From positions 496,001 to 560,000 of the forward strand of contig CAXXNY010000016.1 in the NCBI GenBank assembly GCA_963674805.2: 64,000 bases of DNA, written 5' to 3'. Position 1 is the stretch's first letter, and each line of letters opens with the position of its first letter. The translations under genes were made by a program, and so were the position numbers. The DNA comes from CALMFG01 sp963674805. Lineage in GTDB: Bacteria; Bacillota; Clostridia; Christensenellales; CALMFG01. Below, one piece after another: positions 31,820 through 40,265 of the stretch. Under the pieces are notes generated by a model, which was not told where the DNA came from, searched no databases, and worked only from the letters and a program-made list of their open reading frames with translations.

Positions 31820-32842
31820 ATGACTATGAAAATTTGTGAAATCGGCGGACAGGGTGTTTTAGAAGGCGTCATGATGCGCGGCCCGGCTTTATCGGCACTG
31901 GCGGTCAGAAAGCAGAATAAGGAAATCGTCCTGAAAAAAACGAAGTTCGTGTCCAAGTCTAAACAGAATAAATTCTACGGACTTCCCATTATTCGCGGCG
32001 TTGTCTCATTTATTGAGATGCTGTCTTTCGGTGTCAAGACCATTTCCGATTCCGCTGAACTTTATGATGAAGCAGCCGGCGGAGACCAGCCGAGTAAGTT
32101 TGAAACATACATTGCTAAAAAAACAAATAAAAGTCCGATGGACGTCATGATGTTCTTTGCGGTTCTGATGGCGGTCGGATTCGCTGTTCTGTTGTTTTTC
32201 ATACTGCCGAACCTGATCACAAGATACGTAACCAATAATATTTCATCCACGCTTTTAAAAAATCTGATTGAGGGCGGTGTCCGTATCGTCATCTTCATCC
32301 TATACGTTGTCTCCATCAGTTTTGTGAAGGATATCAAGCGCCTGTTCATGTATCACGGCGCAGAACATAAAGTTATCAACTGTTATGAACACGAAAAACC
32401 GTTAACGGTCGAAAACGCACAGAGCTTTACCACGTTAAACCCGCGCTGCGGAACCAGCTTCCTGCTGATTGTTATGGTGGTGGCGGTTTTGATCTTCTCG
32501 TTTTTCGGCTGGTCAGACCTATGGTATGTTCGTATCGGTATCCGTCTGGCACTGCTTCCGGTAGTGGCGGGCGTCTCTTATGAGATATTGAAGCTGTTAG
32601 CGCGCTCGGAAAACATCGTTGTTAAAATCCTCCGCGCACCGGGCATGGCGCTTCAGCGTCTCACAACAGCGGAACCGACCGATGATATGGTCGAAGTTTC
32701 TATGCTCGCGTTCAGAGCCGCCGAAGGCCTGTTGAACGACGAAGAGCTGGAAGCGATGCGGGTTGAGTTCTCCCACGGTGCACTGGATGCACCCGAAGAA
32801 GCCGACGATGAATCCACGCAAGCCGAAGAAGCCGAAGCGTGA
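31820..32842 (+). CDS. DUF1385 (YqhQ-like) membrane protein
   Basis: The 340-residue protein matches DUF1385: the N-terminal GGQGVLEGVMMRGP, the central YHGAEHKVINCYE (near 180) and NPRCGTSFLL (near 210). Four to five membrane segments lie around residues 110-260, and the C-terminus is acidic and disordered. The biochemical role is unknown; it is often found next to prmC-prfA. Its last 35 bases overlap the start of prmC. GGGG lies upstream of the ATG. Confidence 0.9.
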   Translation: MTMKICEIGGQGVLEGVMMRGPALSALAVRKQNKEIVLKKTKFVSKSKQNKFYGLPIIRGVVSFIEMLSFGVKTISDSAELYDEAAGGDQPSKFETYIAKKTNKSPMDVMMFFAVLMAVGFAVLLFFILPNLITRYVTNNISSTLLKNLIEGGVRIVIFILYVVSISFVKDIKRLFMYHGAEHKVINCYEHEKPLTVENAQSFTTLNPRCGTSFLLIVMVVAVLIFSFFGWSDLWYVRIGIRLALLPVVAGVSYEILKLLARSENIVVKILRAPGMALQRLTTAEPTDDMVEVSMLAFRAAEGLLNDEELEAMRVEFSHGALDAPEEADDESTQAEEAEA

Positions 32843-33698
32843 CTCTGCGCCCGCGCAGGTCAAAGCGGCGGCGGTTGCGCTCGAAGCGGCGGGGATTGAA
32901 GATGCGGCGCTCGAAGCAAAGTACATCGTTTCCCATGTTTTAAATACCGATATTCACCGTATATATCTGGATAAAGCACTATTGGTTGCTCCGCGCGATA
33001 AACGGCGTATTGCGCGTTTGGTCAGACGACGTATTTCCGGCGTTCCGGTTCAATATCTTTTAAGATCACAGGATTTTTATGGCCTGACATTTACCGTTGA
33101 CCGGCGGGTATTGATACCCCGGCCGGAAACCGAGCTTTTGGTTGAAACGGCGCTGTCTTATCTTCCGGCTTCCCGTCCGAGCCGTATTCTCGACTTATGC
33201 ACAGGTTCCGGCTGTATCGCGGTTGCCATGAAACATCAGCGGCCGGATTGCGACGTCACAGCGTCGGATATATCGCGCGGCGCTTTACAGGTCGCACGAA
33301 AAAATGCAGCGCAAAACCGCACGCATGTCCGTTTTATCCGCAGTGACTTAATGAAGAAAATTGATGAGACCTTTAATATTATCGTTTCTAATCCGCCGTA
33401 TATCCATCCCGCCGACTACCAATTCCTTGATCCAAAAGTGAGCGGGTTTGAGCCCCGGCTGGCTCTTGTGGGTGGAGAGGACGGACTGACACTGATCCGC
33501 AGGATTATCGCATCCGCAGGCGGGCATCTGACGGCAGGCGGTTATCTGATGCTGGAAATCGGATTTGACCAGCGTGAAGCCGTTACGCATCTATTTAAGT
33601 CAAATGGATTTGATGAGATAAAATACTTTTCGGATTATGTAGGATTTGATAGAATAGTGGTTGGGAAAAAATCAGATAAGGATACTCAACATGTTTGA
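32808..33698 (+). CDS. prmC: Peptide chain release factor N5-glutamine methyltransferase PrmC
   Basis: PrmC methylates the glutamine of the GGQ motif in release factors. The roughly 296-residue protein has the helical N-domain, then VDRRVLIPRPETELLVE, the SAM-binding LDLCTGSGCIAVA and the catalytic VSNPPYIH motif. The start at 32808 (MNPRKPKK) lies inside the DUF1385 gene; an ATG at 32763 is also in frame but would lengthen the overlap. Its substrate prfA starts within the last codons of this gene, a common arrangement. Confidence 0.95.
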   Translation: MNPRKPKKPKRDSAPAQVKAAAVALEAAGIEDAALEAKYIVSHVLNTDIHRIYLDKALLVAPRDKRRIARLVRRRISGVPVQYLLRSQDFYGLTFTVDRRVLIPRPETELLVETALSYLPASRPSRILDLCTGSGCIAVAMKHQRPDCDVTASDISRGALQVARKNAAQNRTHVRFIRSDLMKKIDETFNIIVSNPPYIHPADYQFLDPKVSGFEPRLALVGGEDGLTLIRRIIASAGGHLTAGGYLMLEIGFDQREAVTHLFKSNGFDEIKYFSDYVGFDRIVVGKKSDKDTQHV

Positions 33699-34758
33699 TA
33701 AACTGGAACAAATAAAAAAACGCTATAATGAGCTCTCGACTCAGCTTTCCGATCCGAATGTGTTTTCGGATAACGAAGCCTTCAAAACACTGAGTAAGGA
33801 ACAATCCTCAATTCAGGAAATTGTCGAAGCTTATGATGCCTATACAAAAGCTGCAACAGAGTTAAAAGACACGAAAGAAATGATCGCCGGTGAAAGCGAT
33901 AAGGAAATGCTGGCGCTTGCCAAAGAAGAAGAAAAGCGCCTGGCGCAGGAAACAGAATCTCTGGTTGAACGGCTGAAAATCTTATTGGTTCCTAAGGATC
34001 CGAACGACGGTAAAAATGCCGTACTGGAAATCCGGGCGGGCACAGGCGGTGATGAAGCCGCTTTATTCGGCGCAGACCTCCTGCGCATGTATACCCGTTT
34101 TTCCGAGCGCGAGGGCTTTAAGCTGGAATACCTTTCTTCTAACTACACAGAAAAGGGCGGCGTCAAAGAAATCGTCATTAATATTACAGGGAAAAGCGTC
34201 TACGGCAAACTGAAATTCGAGAGCGGCGTGCACCGTGTGCAGCGCGTGCCCGAAACCGAATCATCCGGACGCATTCATACATCAGCGGCGACGGTGGCCG
34301 TGCTTCCGGAAGCGGAAGACGTGGACGTGGTCATTAATCCGAACGAGCTTCGGGTTGATGTGTACCGGTCCAGCGGAAACGGCGGGCAAAGCGTCAATAC
34401 CACCGACTCGGCGGTGCGTATCACGCATCTGCCGACCGGGCTGGTCGTCACCTGTCAGGATGAGAAATCTCAGCTGAAGAACAAAGACAAGGCAATGAAA
34501 ATCCTGAAAACAAGGCTCTATGATCTGGCCAAGCAAAAGCAGGAATCCGAGCTTTCAGAAAACCGAAAATCCATGGTCGGGTCCGGAGACCGGTCCGAGC
34601 GCATCAGGACCTATAACTTTCCGCAGGGACGCGTTACCGACCACCGTATCAACTTAACGCTGTATAAGCTGGATGCGTTCCTGGACGGTGACTTATATGA
34701 AATGCTGGAAGCACTCACGATTAACGAAAGACAGGCGGCTATGACCGCCGAAGGATAA
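33691..34758 (+). CDS. prfA: Peptide chain release factor 1
   Basis: RF1 reads UAA and UAG and releases the peptide. The 355-residue protein has the codon-recognition loop VQRVPETESSGRIHTSA (PET, of the PxT type) and the catalytic SSGNGGQSVN (GGQ). The ATG at 33691 is preferred over an upstream in-frame start at 33661 because AAGGA is properly placed and the family begins MFDKLEQI. It overlaps the prmC end by eight bases and is followed by a strong terminator. Confidence 0.97.
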   Translation: MFDKLEQIKKRYNELSTQLSDPNVFSDNEAFKTLSKEQSSIQEIVEAYDAYTKAATELKDTKEMIAGESDKEMLALAKEEEKRLAQETESLVERLKILLVPKDPNDGKNAVLEIRAGTGGDEAALFGADLLRMYTRFSEREGFKLEYLSSNYTEKGGVKEIVINITGKSVYGKLKFESGVHRVQRVPETESSGRIHTSAATVAVLPEAEDVDVVINPNELRVDVYRSSGNGGQSVNTTDSAVRITHLPTGLVVTCQDEKSQLKNKDKAMKILKTRLYDLAKQKQESELSENRKSMVGSGDRSERIRTYNFPQGRVTDHRINLTLYKLDAFLDGDLYEMLEALTINERQAAMTAEG

Positions 34759-34784
34759 AAAATCAGGCGAATGCCTGTTTTTTT
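34757..34784. terminator. Bidirectional terminator after prfA
   Basis: CAGGC / GCCTG stem with a GAAT loop, preceded by A-rich and followed by T-rich sequence, between converging prfA and the gene at 34783. Confidence 0.85.
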
Positions 34785-35178
34785 ATATTTGCCGTATACC
34801 TGACTTCCGCATCGCAGACAGGTCAAACAGCTGAATTTCCTGCTGTTTCTTTTCGATAATGAGCTTTATAATCGCGCAATCGTCGACGATAAACATCACC
34901 TTTCCGTGGAAAACGGCACTGACCGCGTCATAGATTCGCGACGATGAGCAGGTGCCTTTTACCATTGATTCGCGGTCGTTTGCCACCCAGCCGATCCGTC
35001 CGGTGATGGGCAGATACGCACCGATGCGTTCGCTGTCCGCTTCTTTTTTAAACATCACCATCCTGCCGACGGTGAGGATATCGTTGCTTTCGTCTTCTAT
35101 GTTAACTGTAATATATGGTTCCATCTCCCGATCCCCTTCATCTGTGATAGCTTTATGATATCGGATAACATGTCCCAT
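34783..35178 (-). CDS. Hypothetical protein linked to the WYL regulator
   Basis: The 131-residue protein (from ATG at 35178) has no motif I recognise. It looks like a small beta-rich cytosolic domain, with strands such as PYITVNIEDESNDILTVGRM and GKVMFIVDDCAIIKLIIEKK. The start codon lies inside the end of the WYL regulator gene, overlapping it by a few codons, so the two are likely cotranslated. A longer reading from a TTG at 35208 has no proper ribosome binding site. It may serve the regulator or be its target, but the sequence gives no proof. Confidence 0.65.
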   Translation of the reverse strand: MGHVIRYHKAITDEGDREMEPYITVNIEDESNDILTVGRMVMFKKEADSERIGAYLPITGRIGWVANDRESMVKGTCSSSRIYDAVSAVFHGKVMFIVDDCAIIKLIIEKKQQEIQLFDLSAMRKSGIRQI

Positions 35179-35188
35179 AATCAGTACA

Positions 35189-36163
35189 TCAGAGATATTG
35201 CCCGGCAACCTCCTCCAAATACTGCGTGAACTCTGCAGCGATATTTTTCGGGCCTGTTATTTTAACGCGGCTGCCCAACTGAAACAGCCAGCCATAGAAC
35301 GAGACGCTGACATTAACCTTTACCGTTGTCTTTAGGCGGTCTCCTGCTTTTACGATCATCATCTCCCGCCCGAACCGGTCAATCATCACGCCAGTTAATT
35401 CCGGTTCAAAAACCAGTTCTACCGCTGTTTCTTCACCGCCGAACATTGAGAACATCCGCCGTGCATATCCGGCCGGGTCCAGCGGTTTTTCGGGTCTGGC
35501 ATTCGGTTCATCCAATACCGTAATCGCCCGCATCTTGTCCACACGAAAGTGCGACAGTCCCTGATACCGCGGATAATAGGCGATCATATAATAGTGCTGG
35601 TCATCCCAAAGCAGTAAATACGGGCTGACCTGATACCGTTCGCCGCCGCGCCGGTCATGGAGCTGCTTATCCGCCCCGTATTCCTGATAGATAAAGCCAA
35701 TCTGATGCTGCTGTTCCACAGCCTGGTGAATGGTGTCGATATTATAATAAATCTGCTCGTTATCTGACTTGACCCGGTCAAGATAATAGATTTGGCGGTT
35801 TAAGCGCTTTGCCTCATGCGTACTGGTCAGCGTTTGGATTTTCTTAATCAGCGCTTCGCTCTTTTTTGCGGTCATAAACTTAGCCGACGCCACTGCGTCC
35901 GCCAGCAGTCGCAGCTCTGGAAGGCTGAACGTCCGGCTGCCGATAAAACTCCCTTTATTTTTCTGCTTGATGATATCCAGCCCGTATTCGCCCAGCGCCT
36001 CAAGGTCCCGATAAACCGCCTTTCGCTCAGCCGTGATACCTAGCATCTCCAACTTTTTAATCATGGTCTCAACCGTCATTGGGTGCTGTTCATCGGTTTC
36101 GTTGAGCAACATATCCATCAGGTATAACAGCTTTAATTTTTGGTTTTGTGTCCGCATAGCCAT
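35189..36163 (-). CDS. WYL-domain transcriptional regulator
   Basis: The 324-residue protein has an N-terminal winged helix (residues about 5-65, TVETMIKKLEMLGITAERKA and VYRDLEALGEYGLDI), then a WYL ligand-binding domain (about 140-230, with WDDQHYYMIAYYP where the WYL motif reads YYM) and a C-terminal WCX-like extension. Such regulators sense nucleic-acid or nucleotide ligands, often in DNA-damage or defence settings; no defence gene lies here. The small gene at 34783 overlaps its end. Confidence 0.88.
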   Translation of the reverse strand: MAMRTQNQKLKLLYLMDMLLNETDEQHPMTVETMIKKLEMLGITAERKAVYRDLEALGEYGLDIIKQKNKGSFIGSRTFSLPELRLLADAVASAKFMTAKKSEALIKKIQTLTSTHEAKRLNRQIYYLDRVKSDNEQIYYNIDTIHQAVEQQHQIGFIYQEYGADKQLHDRRGGERYQVSPYLLLWDDQHYYMIAYYPRYQGLSHFRVDKMRAITVLDEPNARPEKPLDPAGYARRMFSMFGGEETAVELVFEPELTGVMIDRFGREMMIVKAGDRLKTTVKVNVSVSFYGWLFQLGSRVKITGPKNIAAEFTQYLEEVAGQYL

Positions 36164-36217
36164 CCTCCCGTATCATAGTCAGTATATACGAGCCGTATAT
36201 TAAAAATCAAACAATAG

Positions 36218-36251
36218 AATAAAGCCCAGGATGGTTATCCCGGGCCTTATT
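36218..36251. terminator. Terminator after the ammonium transporter gene
   Basis: Fifteen-base arms AATAAAGCCCAGGAT and ATCCCGGGCCTTATT, with mismatches, enclose a GGTT loop. It lies between amt and the WYL regulator. Confidence 0.75.
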
Positions 36252-36302
36252 CCTTTAGGTATTTAGATTATTCTAGGAACCTGTTTTAATGTGTGATCCA
36301 AA

Positions 36303-37547
36303 TTACATTTTGATCACGAAGTCTGCATATGCCTCGGAAGCATGTTCGCCAAGGTCCAGACCTTTGATTTCTTCTTCTTCGGTAACTCTCAGTCCAACCG
36401 TAGCCTTTAACAGACTGAACAGAATGAAAGCTGCCGCTAACGTCCAAGCCATAACGGATACAACACCTAATGCCTGTACGCCGAGCTGTGCAAATCCGCC
36501 GCCGTCAACCAGACCGGATAATCCAGCCGGAGCCGAGCTTACTGCGAATACGCCAACCAATAATGTACCGACTGCACCGGAGAGACCGTGAACAGCGATT
36601 GCACCAACCGGGTCGTCAATCTTCAGTACGCGTTCGATGAATTCGATACCGTATAATACAGTGAATCCAGCGGCAACGCCGATTGCCATTGCGCCCCACA
36701 TTGAGACTGCTGCACAGCCAGCGGTGATTGCAACCAATCCTGCCAGCGCACCATTCAGTGTCAATGAAACATCAGGCTTGCCGTATTTGATCCATGAAAG
36801 GAACATAACGACTACTGCTGCAACTGCAGCGGACAGGTTCGTGGTCATCGCAATGTGTCCGATATCCAGCGAGATCGCCAGAGTAGAGCCAGGGTTGAAG
36901 CCGAACCATCCAAACCAGAGGATGAATACACCAAGCGCACCCAGCGTGATGTTGTGGCCGGGAATCGCGATCGGATTTCCTTCGGCGTCATATTTCCCAA
37001 TTCTAGGTCCGAGAACCTTAGCGCCGACTAATGCGCACCATCCGCCCAATGAGTGAACCAGGGTAGAACCTGCAAAGTCATGGAATCCAAGCTTGCACAG
37101 CCAGCCGTCGCCGTTCCAAATCCACGATCCAGCGATCGGGTAGATCAGCAGGCTGATAACCGCCGAGTAGATCAGGTAAGATACAAATTTTGTTCTTTCT
37201 GCCATTGCCCCGGAAACGATTGTTGCCGCTGTTGCACAGAACACAGTCTGGAAGATAATTTCCACCGGTGTTGCAAGACCTTTGGCAACCGGTTCAAAGA
37301 ATCCGGTAGTACCGATAACGCCGTTCCAAGACTGGCCGTACATCAGTGCATAACCTGCGATAAAGAACAAGATTGATCCAACCGAGAAGTCCATCAGGTT
37401 TTTCATGATGATGTTGTTTGCGTTTTTTGCTCTTGTAAACCCTGCTTCAACCATGGCAAATCCGGCTTGCATAAAGAAGACCAGAACTGCCGCGATCAGC
37501 ATCCACAGCGTATCCAAATATGCAGTATTTAAAGCTACGCCATCCAT
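36303..37547 (-). CDS. amt: Ammonium transporter
   Basis: The 414-residue Amt/MEP protein has eleven predicted membrane helices. Signature segments are FFMQAGFAMVEAGFTRAKN near residue 25, GSWIWNGDGWL (outer site), GGWCALVGAKVLGPR and the twin-histidine segments FAGSTLVHSLGG (near 160) and AIAVHGLSGAVGT (near 310). It takes up ammonium and is regulated by the PII protein encoded just upstream (gap 290 bases). Its own promoter-like sequence and an attenuator-like pair of hairpins lie in the gap. GGAGG precedes the ATG. Confidence 0.96.
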   Translation of the reverse strand: MDGVALNTAYLDTLWMLIAAVLVFFMQAGFAMVEAGFTRAKNANNIIMKNLMDFSVGSILFFIAGYALMYGQSWNGVIGTTGFFEPVAKGLATPVEIIFQTVFCATAATIVSGAMAERTKFVSYLIYSAVISLLIYPIAGSWIWNGDGWLCKLGFHDFAGSTLVHSLGGWCALVGAKVLGPRIGKYDAEGNPIAIPGHNITLGALGVFILWFGWFGFNPGSTLAISLDIGHIAMTTNLSAAVAAVVVMFLSWIKYGKPDVSLTLNGALAGLVAITAGCAAVSMWGAMAIGVAAGFTVLYGIEFIERVLKIDDPVGAIAVHGLSGAVGTLLVGVFAVSSAPAGLSGLVDGGGFAQLGVQALGVVSVMAWTLAAAFILFSLLKATVGLRVTEEEEIKGLDLGEHASEAYADFVIKM

Positions 37548-37631
37548 TTTAATTTCCTCCTAACAATATTAAAAACTTTTCATAGCGTTTTTGCGCTTAA
37601 CGCGCCCGTAAACTAAAAAATGGCCATTTAC

Positions 37632-37732
37632 AAAAATCCGGTTGCGGCGGATGCAGTGAAATACTGCTGCCGCTAATACCATTTGGATCTTCGTCGAGCC
37701 ATTATACTTAGCTTATTTAATTTTCCTGTCAA
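37632..37732 (-). promoter_or_regulatory. Candidate amt promoter and attenuator
   Basis: On the minus strand TTGACA (37727-37732) and TATAAT (37701-37706) are perfect boxes but 20 bases apart. Downstream, a hairpin with arms GCGG.GCAGT and ACTGC.CCGC (37647-37673) overlaps a second, ATCCG / CGGAT (37636-37652), followed by TTTTT. The two cannot form together, so they could act as antiterminator and terminator. Neither has the hexaloop pattern of ANTAR targets. Confidence 0.4.
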
Positions 37733-37837
37733 TACCTAATGTTGCTTATGTCTTTTCCTTAAGATGCAATTGGCACGTGATTCCTTACTGCTGTTTCGAC
37801 GGATTCCCCGCCGTCTTCTTTGCTTCGGCCTGCCTGT

Positions 37838-38176
37838 TTACAGCGCTTTGTCACCTTTTTCACCGGTTCTGACACGAATCGCATCATCAATCGGAATTAC
37901 AAAGATTTTTCCATCGCCGACCTGGCCGGTCTTGATCGTTTCGCTGACTTTTTCGACAACTGTGTCTACCATATCATCGGCAACCACAACTTCGATTTTC
38001 AGTTTGTGCAGAAGATTGTTCGGAACTTTTGCACCGCGATACGTATCCAGATTACCCTTCTGAGCGCCATAACCCATAACAGATGTTACAGTTACGCCGC
38101 CTGCCCCTACTTCCTCAAGAACGGTCTTGACGTATTCCGCTCTATCAGGGCGAATCATCATTTCGATTTTCTTCAT
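37838..38176 (-). CDS. PII-family nitrogen regulatory protein
   Basis: PII proteins bind ATP/ADP and 2-oxoglutarate and block Amt channels. The 112-residue protein has the core KKIEMMIRPDRAEYVKTVLE, the VTSVMGYGAQKGN T-loop start, and the C-terminal GDGKIFVIPIDDAIRVRTGE ATP site. Residue 51, the tyrosine modified by uridylylation in GlnB/GlnK, is valine here (RGAKV), so classical uridylylation is unlikely. It lies 13 bases after the ANTAR regulator gene and upstream of amt, as is usual for PII/Amt pairs. Confidence 0.93.
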   Translation of the reverse strand: MKKIEMMIRPDRAEYVKTVLEEVGAGGVTVTSVMGYGAQKGNLDTYRGAKVPNNLLHKLKIEVVVADDMVDTVVEKVSETIKTGQVGDGKIFVIPIDDAIRVRTGEKGDKAL

Positions 38177-38189
38177 AACTTATACCATC

Positions 38190-38771
38190 CTATCCTTGTT
38201 GTGCATGTTTACAGATTTCCTCAGCTACCTCACGCATCGAGACTCGGTTGTCCATACTGAGTTTTTGTATCCGCCGGTAAGCCTCTCCTTCAGATATATA
38301 CTTCCTGCGCATTAAAATGCCTTTTGCTTTTTCGATGACTTTTCGATTCTCAAGGTCTTGCTTTGCCTTTTCTAACCGTAAGGATAAGTTCTCCATCCGC
38401 GTCCGGTTTTGTAGTACGATATCAATCGTATTAACCAGCGCCAGACTGTTCAGCGGTTTTGATAACAGTGTGATATCATGCTCTTCGATGGCCTCCTGCA
38501 CATACGTTTTCTGTGCGCCGCCCACCATTAAGATAACACTGCAAAGATTTTCATCCCCAACGATTTTAGCAACATCTAACCCGTTGATATCATGCATCTC
38601 GAAATTGATCAGCAGGATGTCCGGAGGTGTCTGCCTCACGTGCCTGATTGCTTCATTTCCGGATGTACATACATCTGATACATGATAGCCGGATCTGTTC
38701 AGCACATGTTTTATTTTATGAGCCGTATCCGCCTTTGGCACGGCAATCATAATTGTCTTTATTACCAACAC
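38190..38771 (-). CDS. ANTAR-domain regulator with pseudo-receiver
   Basis: The 193-residue protein has a response-regulator-like N-terminal domain (about 1-120) and a C-terminal ANTAR domain (about 125-185: LENRKVIEKAKGILMRRKYI then SEGEAYRRIQKLSMDNRVSM). The receiver lacks the acidic pocket: the early Asp pair is missing and the phosphorylation site is Asn56 (ILLINFEM), so it probably does not take phosphate in the usual way. ANTAR proteins bind twin hairpins in nascent RNA and prevent termination. Such hairpins are in its own leader. The start codon is GTG with GGGGGA upstream. It heads the regulator-PII-amt operon. Confidence 0.9.
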   Translation of the reverse strand: MLVIKTIMIAVPKADTAHKIKHVLNRSGYHVSDVCTSGNEAIRHVRQTPPDILLINFEMHDINGLDVAKIVGDENLCSVILMVGGAQKTYVQEAIEEHDITLLSKPLNSLALVNTIDIVLQNRTRMENLSLRLEKAKQDLENRKVIEKAKGILMRRKYISEGEAYRRIQKLSMDNRVSMREVAEEICKHAQQG

Positions 38772-38865
38772 TGATGTTTTCCCCCGTCTACCTACGCCTT
38801 ACTTAAACATTAGTATATATACTCTTAGAGAAAATTGCCAGTATATTTTCGCATTTCGCATTGGT

Positions 38866-38969
38866 AAAAAAAAAGTTTCACGTCCAAAACATCCTTGTTT
38901 TAGATATGAAACGCCGTTGTTCATGTATTTAATTTAGGTGTATTATAGCATAATAAAAATGAATTGCAA
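38866..38969 (-). promoter_or_regulatory. Promoter and ANTAR antitermination leader
   Basis: On the minus strand, TTGCAA (38964-38969) and TATAAT (38942-38947) are 16 bases apart. Downstream come two hairpins: ATGAAC with GTTTCAT around loop AACGGC (38906-38924), and TCTAAAAC with GTTTTGGA around loop AAGGAT (38883-38904). Both loops are six bases with A first and G fourth, the ANTAR recognition pattern. The second hairpin extends into a terminator (GTTTCA / TGAAAC, 38875-38912) followed by nine T. The first hairpin uses the same GTTTCA and so excludes the terminator. Confidence 0.8.
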
Positions 38970-39130
38970 GCTTTTTTTTTATTATTTTATTATTTTTTAT
39001 CGCCCCAAACCTGCATAAAAATAAATTTCCTTATATATTTATAAAAAAAGTCTTGAATTTTATTTCACACATCGTGTATATTATTATCCATATAGACATA
39101 TTATGTTATAAAATGTTCATTATTTTTAGA

Positions 39131-39159
39131 TTGCAAAATTTCTGACATTTTGGTATGAT
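39131..39159 (+). promoter_or_regulatory. Promoter of the abrB-like gene
   Basis: TTGCAA (39131-39136) and TATGAT (39154-39159), 17 bases apart, lie 36 bases upstream of the ATG. GGGGAG precedes the start. The A/T-rich DNA from 38970 to 39130 shows no gene. Confidence 0.65.
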
Positions 39160-39194
39160 ATACGGGAAATTAGGAATTAGGGGAGAAAAAAACT

Positions 39195-39440
39195 ATGAAA
39201 TCCACAGGAATCGTTAGAAAAGTCGATTCTTTAGGCAGGATTGTTCTGCCTATCGAGTTGCGCAGAGTTATGGGCATTGATATTAAAGATCCGATTGAGA
39301 TCTTTGTCGATGAAGGGAAAATTATTCTCAAAAAATATCAACCTGCATGCATGTTCTGTGAAAACGCAAATGACATCATTACGTTCAAGGATAAGAAGAT
39401 TTGCAAATCATGCGCAAAAGAACTGAACGGGTTATTATAA
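39195..39440 (+). CDS. AbrB-family transition-state regulator
   Basis: The 81-residue protein has the swapped-hairpin SpoVT/AbrB DNA-binding domain at residues 1-50 (STGIVRKVDSLGRIVLPIEL). Its tail has four cysteines in two CxxC pairs (CMFCEN and CKSCAKEL), a zinc-ribbon-like end typical of clostridial AbrB proteins. AbrB regulates growth-to-stationary transition genes in Bacillus. The gene converges on rsmI, and their coding ends overlap by six bases. Confidence 0.93.
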   Translation: MKSTGIVRKVDSLGRIVLPIELRRVMGIDIKDPIEIFVDEGKIILKKYQPACMFCENANDIITFKDKKICKSCAKELNGLL

Positions 39441-40265
39441 CTTGACAGACAGTTGATAAACTCTGTTCTTACACGTATGTAAGGCGGATGCGGTTTGCTT
39501 AACTGCATCCTTTTTTGTTGCCCCTTTTTCGATAAATCGGTTTAAACTAGCGATAATCGCTTCGTCCGTCACTTCCGCTGCTTCCGCTGTCTTTTTGTCG
39601 GCAATCACCACAATTTCCCCTTTAATCGGGTTTGCTTCGATTTGTGACAGCACATCGGCGATACTGCCGCGGATGATTTCCTCATGCACCTTTGTCAGCT
39701 CTCTCGCCAGTACGATTTGACGCGCCTCTCCAAAAACGCTGCTCATGGCTTTTAATAAGGATACAATCCGGTGCGGCGCTTCATAAAACACGACCGGAAC
39801 GTCGCTGGCTTCCAGCATCTCCAGTTTCTGTTTCCTTTGCGTCGCTTTCGCCGGCAGAAATCCTTCGAAGCGAAACGCACCCTCCAGCAGCCCGCTGACG
39901 GATAACGCCGTAATCAGCGCACTCGGCCCCGGAATCGGCGTGACCGTAACGCCCTGCTCAATCGCGCGCTTCACCAGTCCGCTTCCCGGATCACTGACGA
40001 GCGGTGTTCCCGCATCAGAAATCAGTGCTATCGTTCTGCCTTCCGCCAGATATCCGAGCAGTTCATCCTCTTTTTTCTGGTCGCTGAATTCATGATAGCT
40101 GATAAGCTTGTTTTTGATATCATAATGATTGAGCAGCTTAATGCTGTGCCGTGTATCTTCTGCGGCAATCATATCCGCTTCCTTTAAGATATCCAGCGCC
40201 CGCAGTGTAATATCCGATAGATTCCCTATGGGCGTTGCGACGATATATAGTATTCCGGTTTTCAT
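39435..40265 (-). CDS. rsmI: 16S rRNA (cytidine(1402)-2'-O)-methyltransferase
   Basis: RsmI methylates the ribose of C1402 in 16S rRNA. The 276-residue protein has the tetrapyrrole-methylase-like fold with YIVATPIGNLSDITLRAL at the start, AAEDTRHSIKLLNHY, and ALISDAGTPLVSDPG. It overlaps trmN6 by four bases (ATGA type), which suggests coupled translation. Its 3' end overlaps abrB by six bases, and the terminator of abrB lies inside its coding sequence. Confidence 0.96.
   Translation of the reverse strand: MKTGILYIVATPIGNLSDITLRALDILKEADMIAAEDTRHSIKLLNHYDIKNKLISYHEFSDQKKEDELLGYLAEGRTIALISDAGTPLVSDPGSGLVKRAIEQGVTVTPIPGPSALITALSVSGLLEGAFRFEGFLPAKATQRKQKLEMLEASDVPVVFYEAPHRIVSLLKAMSSVFGEARQIVLARELTKVHEEIIRGSIADVLSQIEANPIKGEIVVIADKKTAEAAEVTDEAIIASLNRFIEKGATKKDAVKQTASALHTCKNRVYQLSVKL
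39485..39516 (+). terminator. Terminator of abrB, inside the rsmI coding end
   Basis: GGATGC / GCATCC arms with a 14-base loop, followed by six T on the plus strand. It lies 45 bases past the abrB stop and within the antisense rsmI gene. Confidence 0.75.

Noticed and set aside
37632..37706. A second ANTAR target before amt
   Set aside because: The hairpin loops lack the six-base A..G.. pattern.
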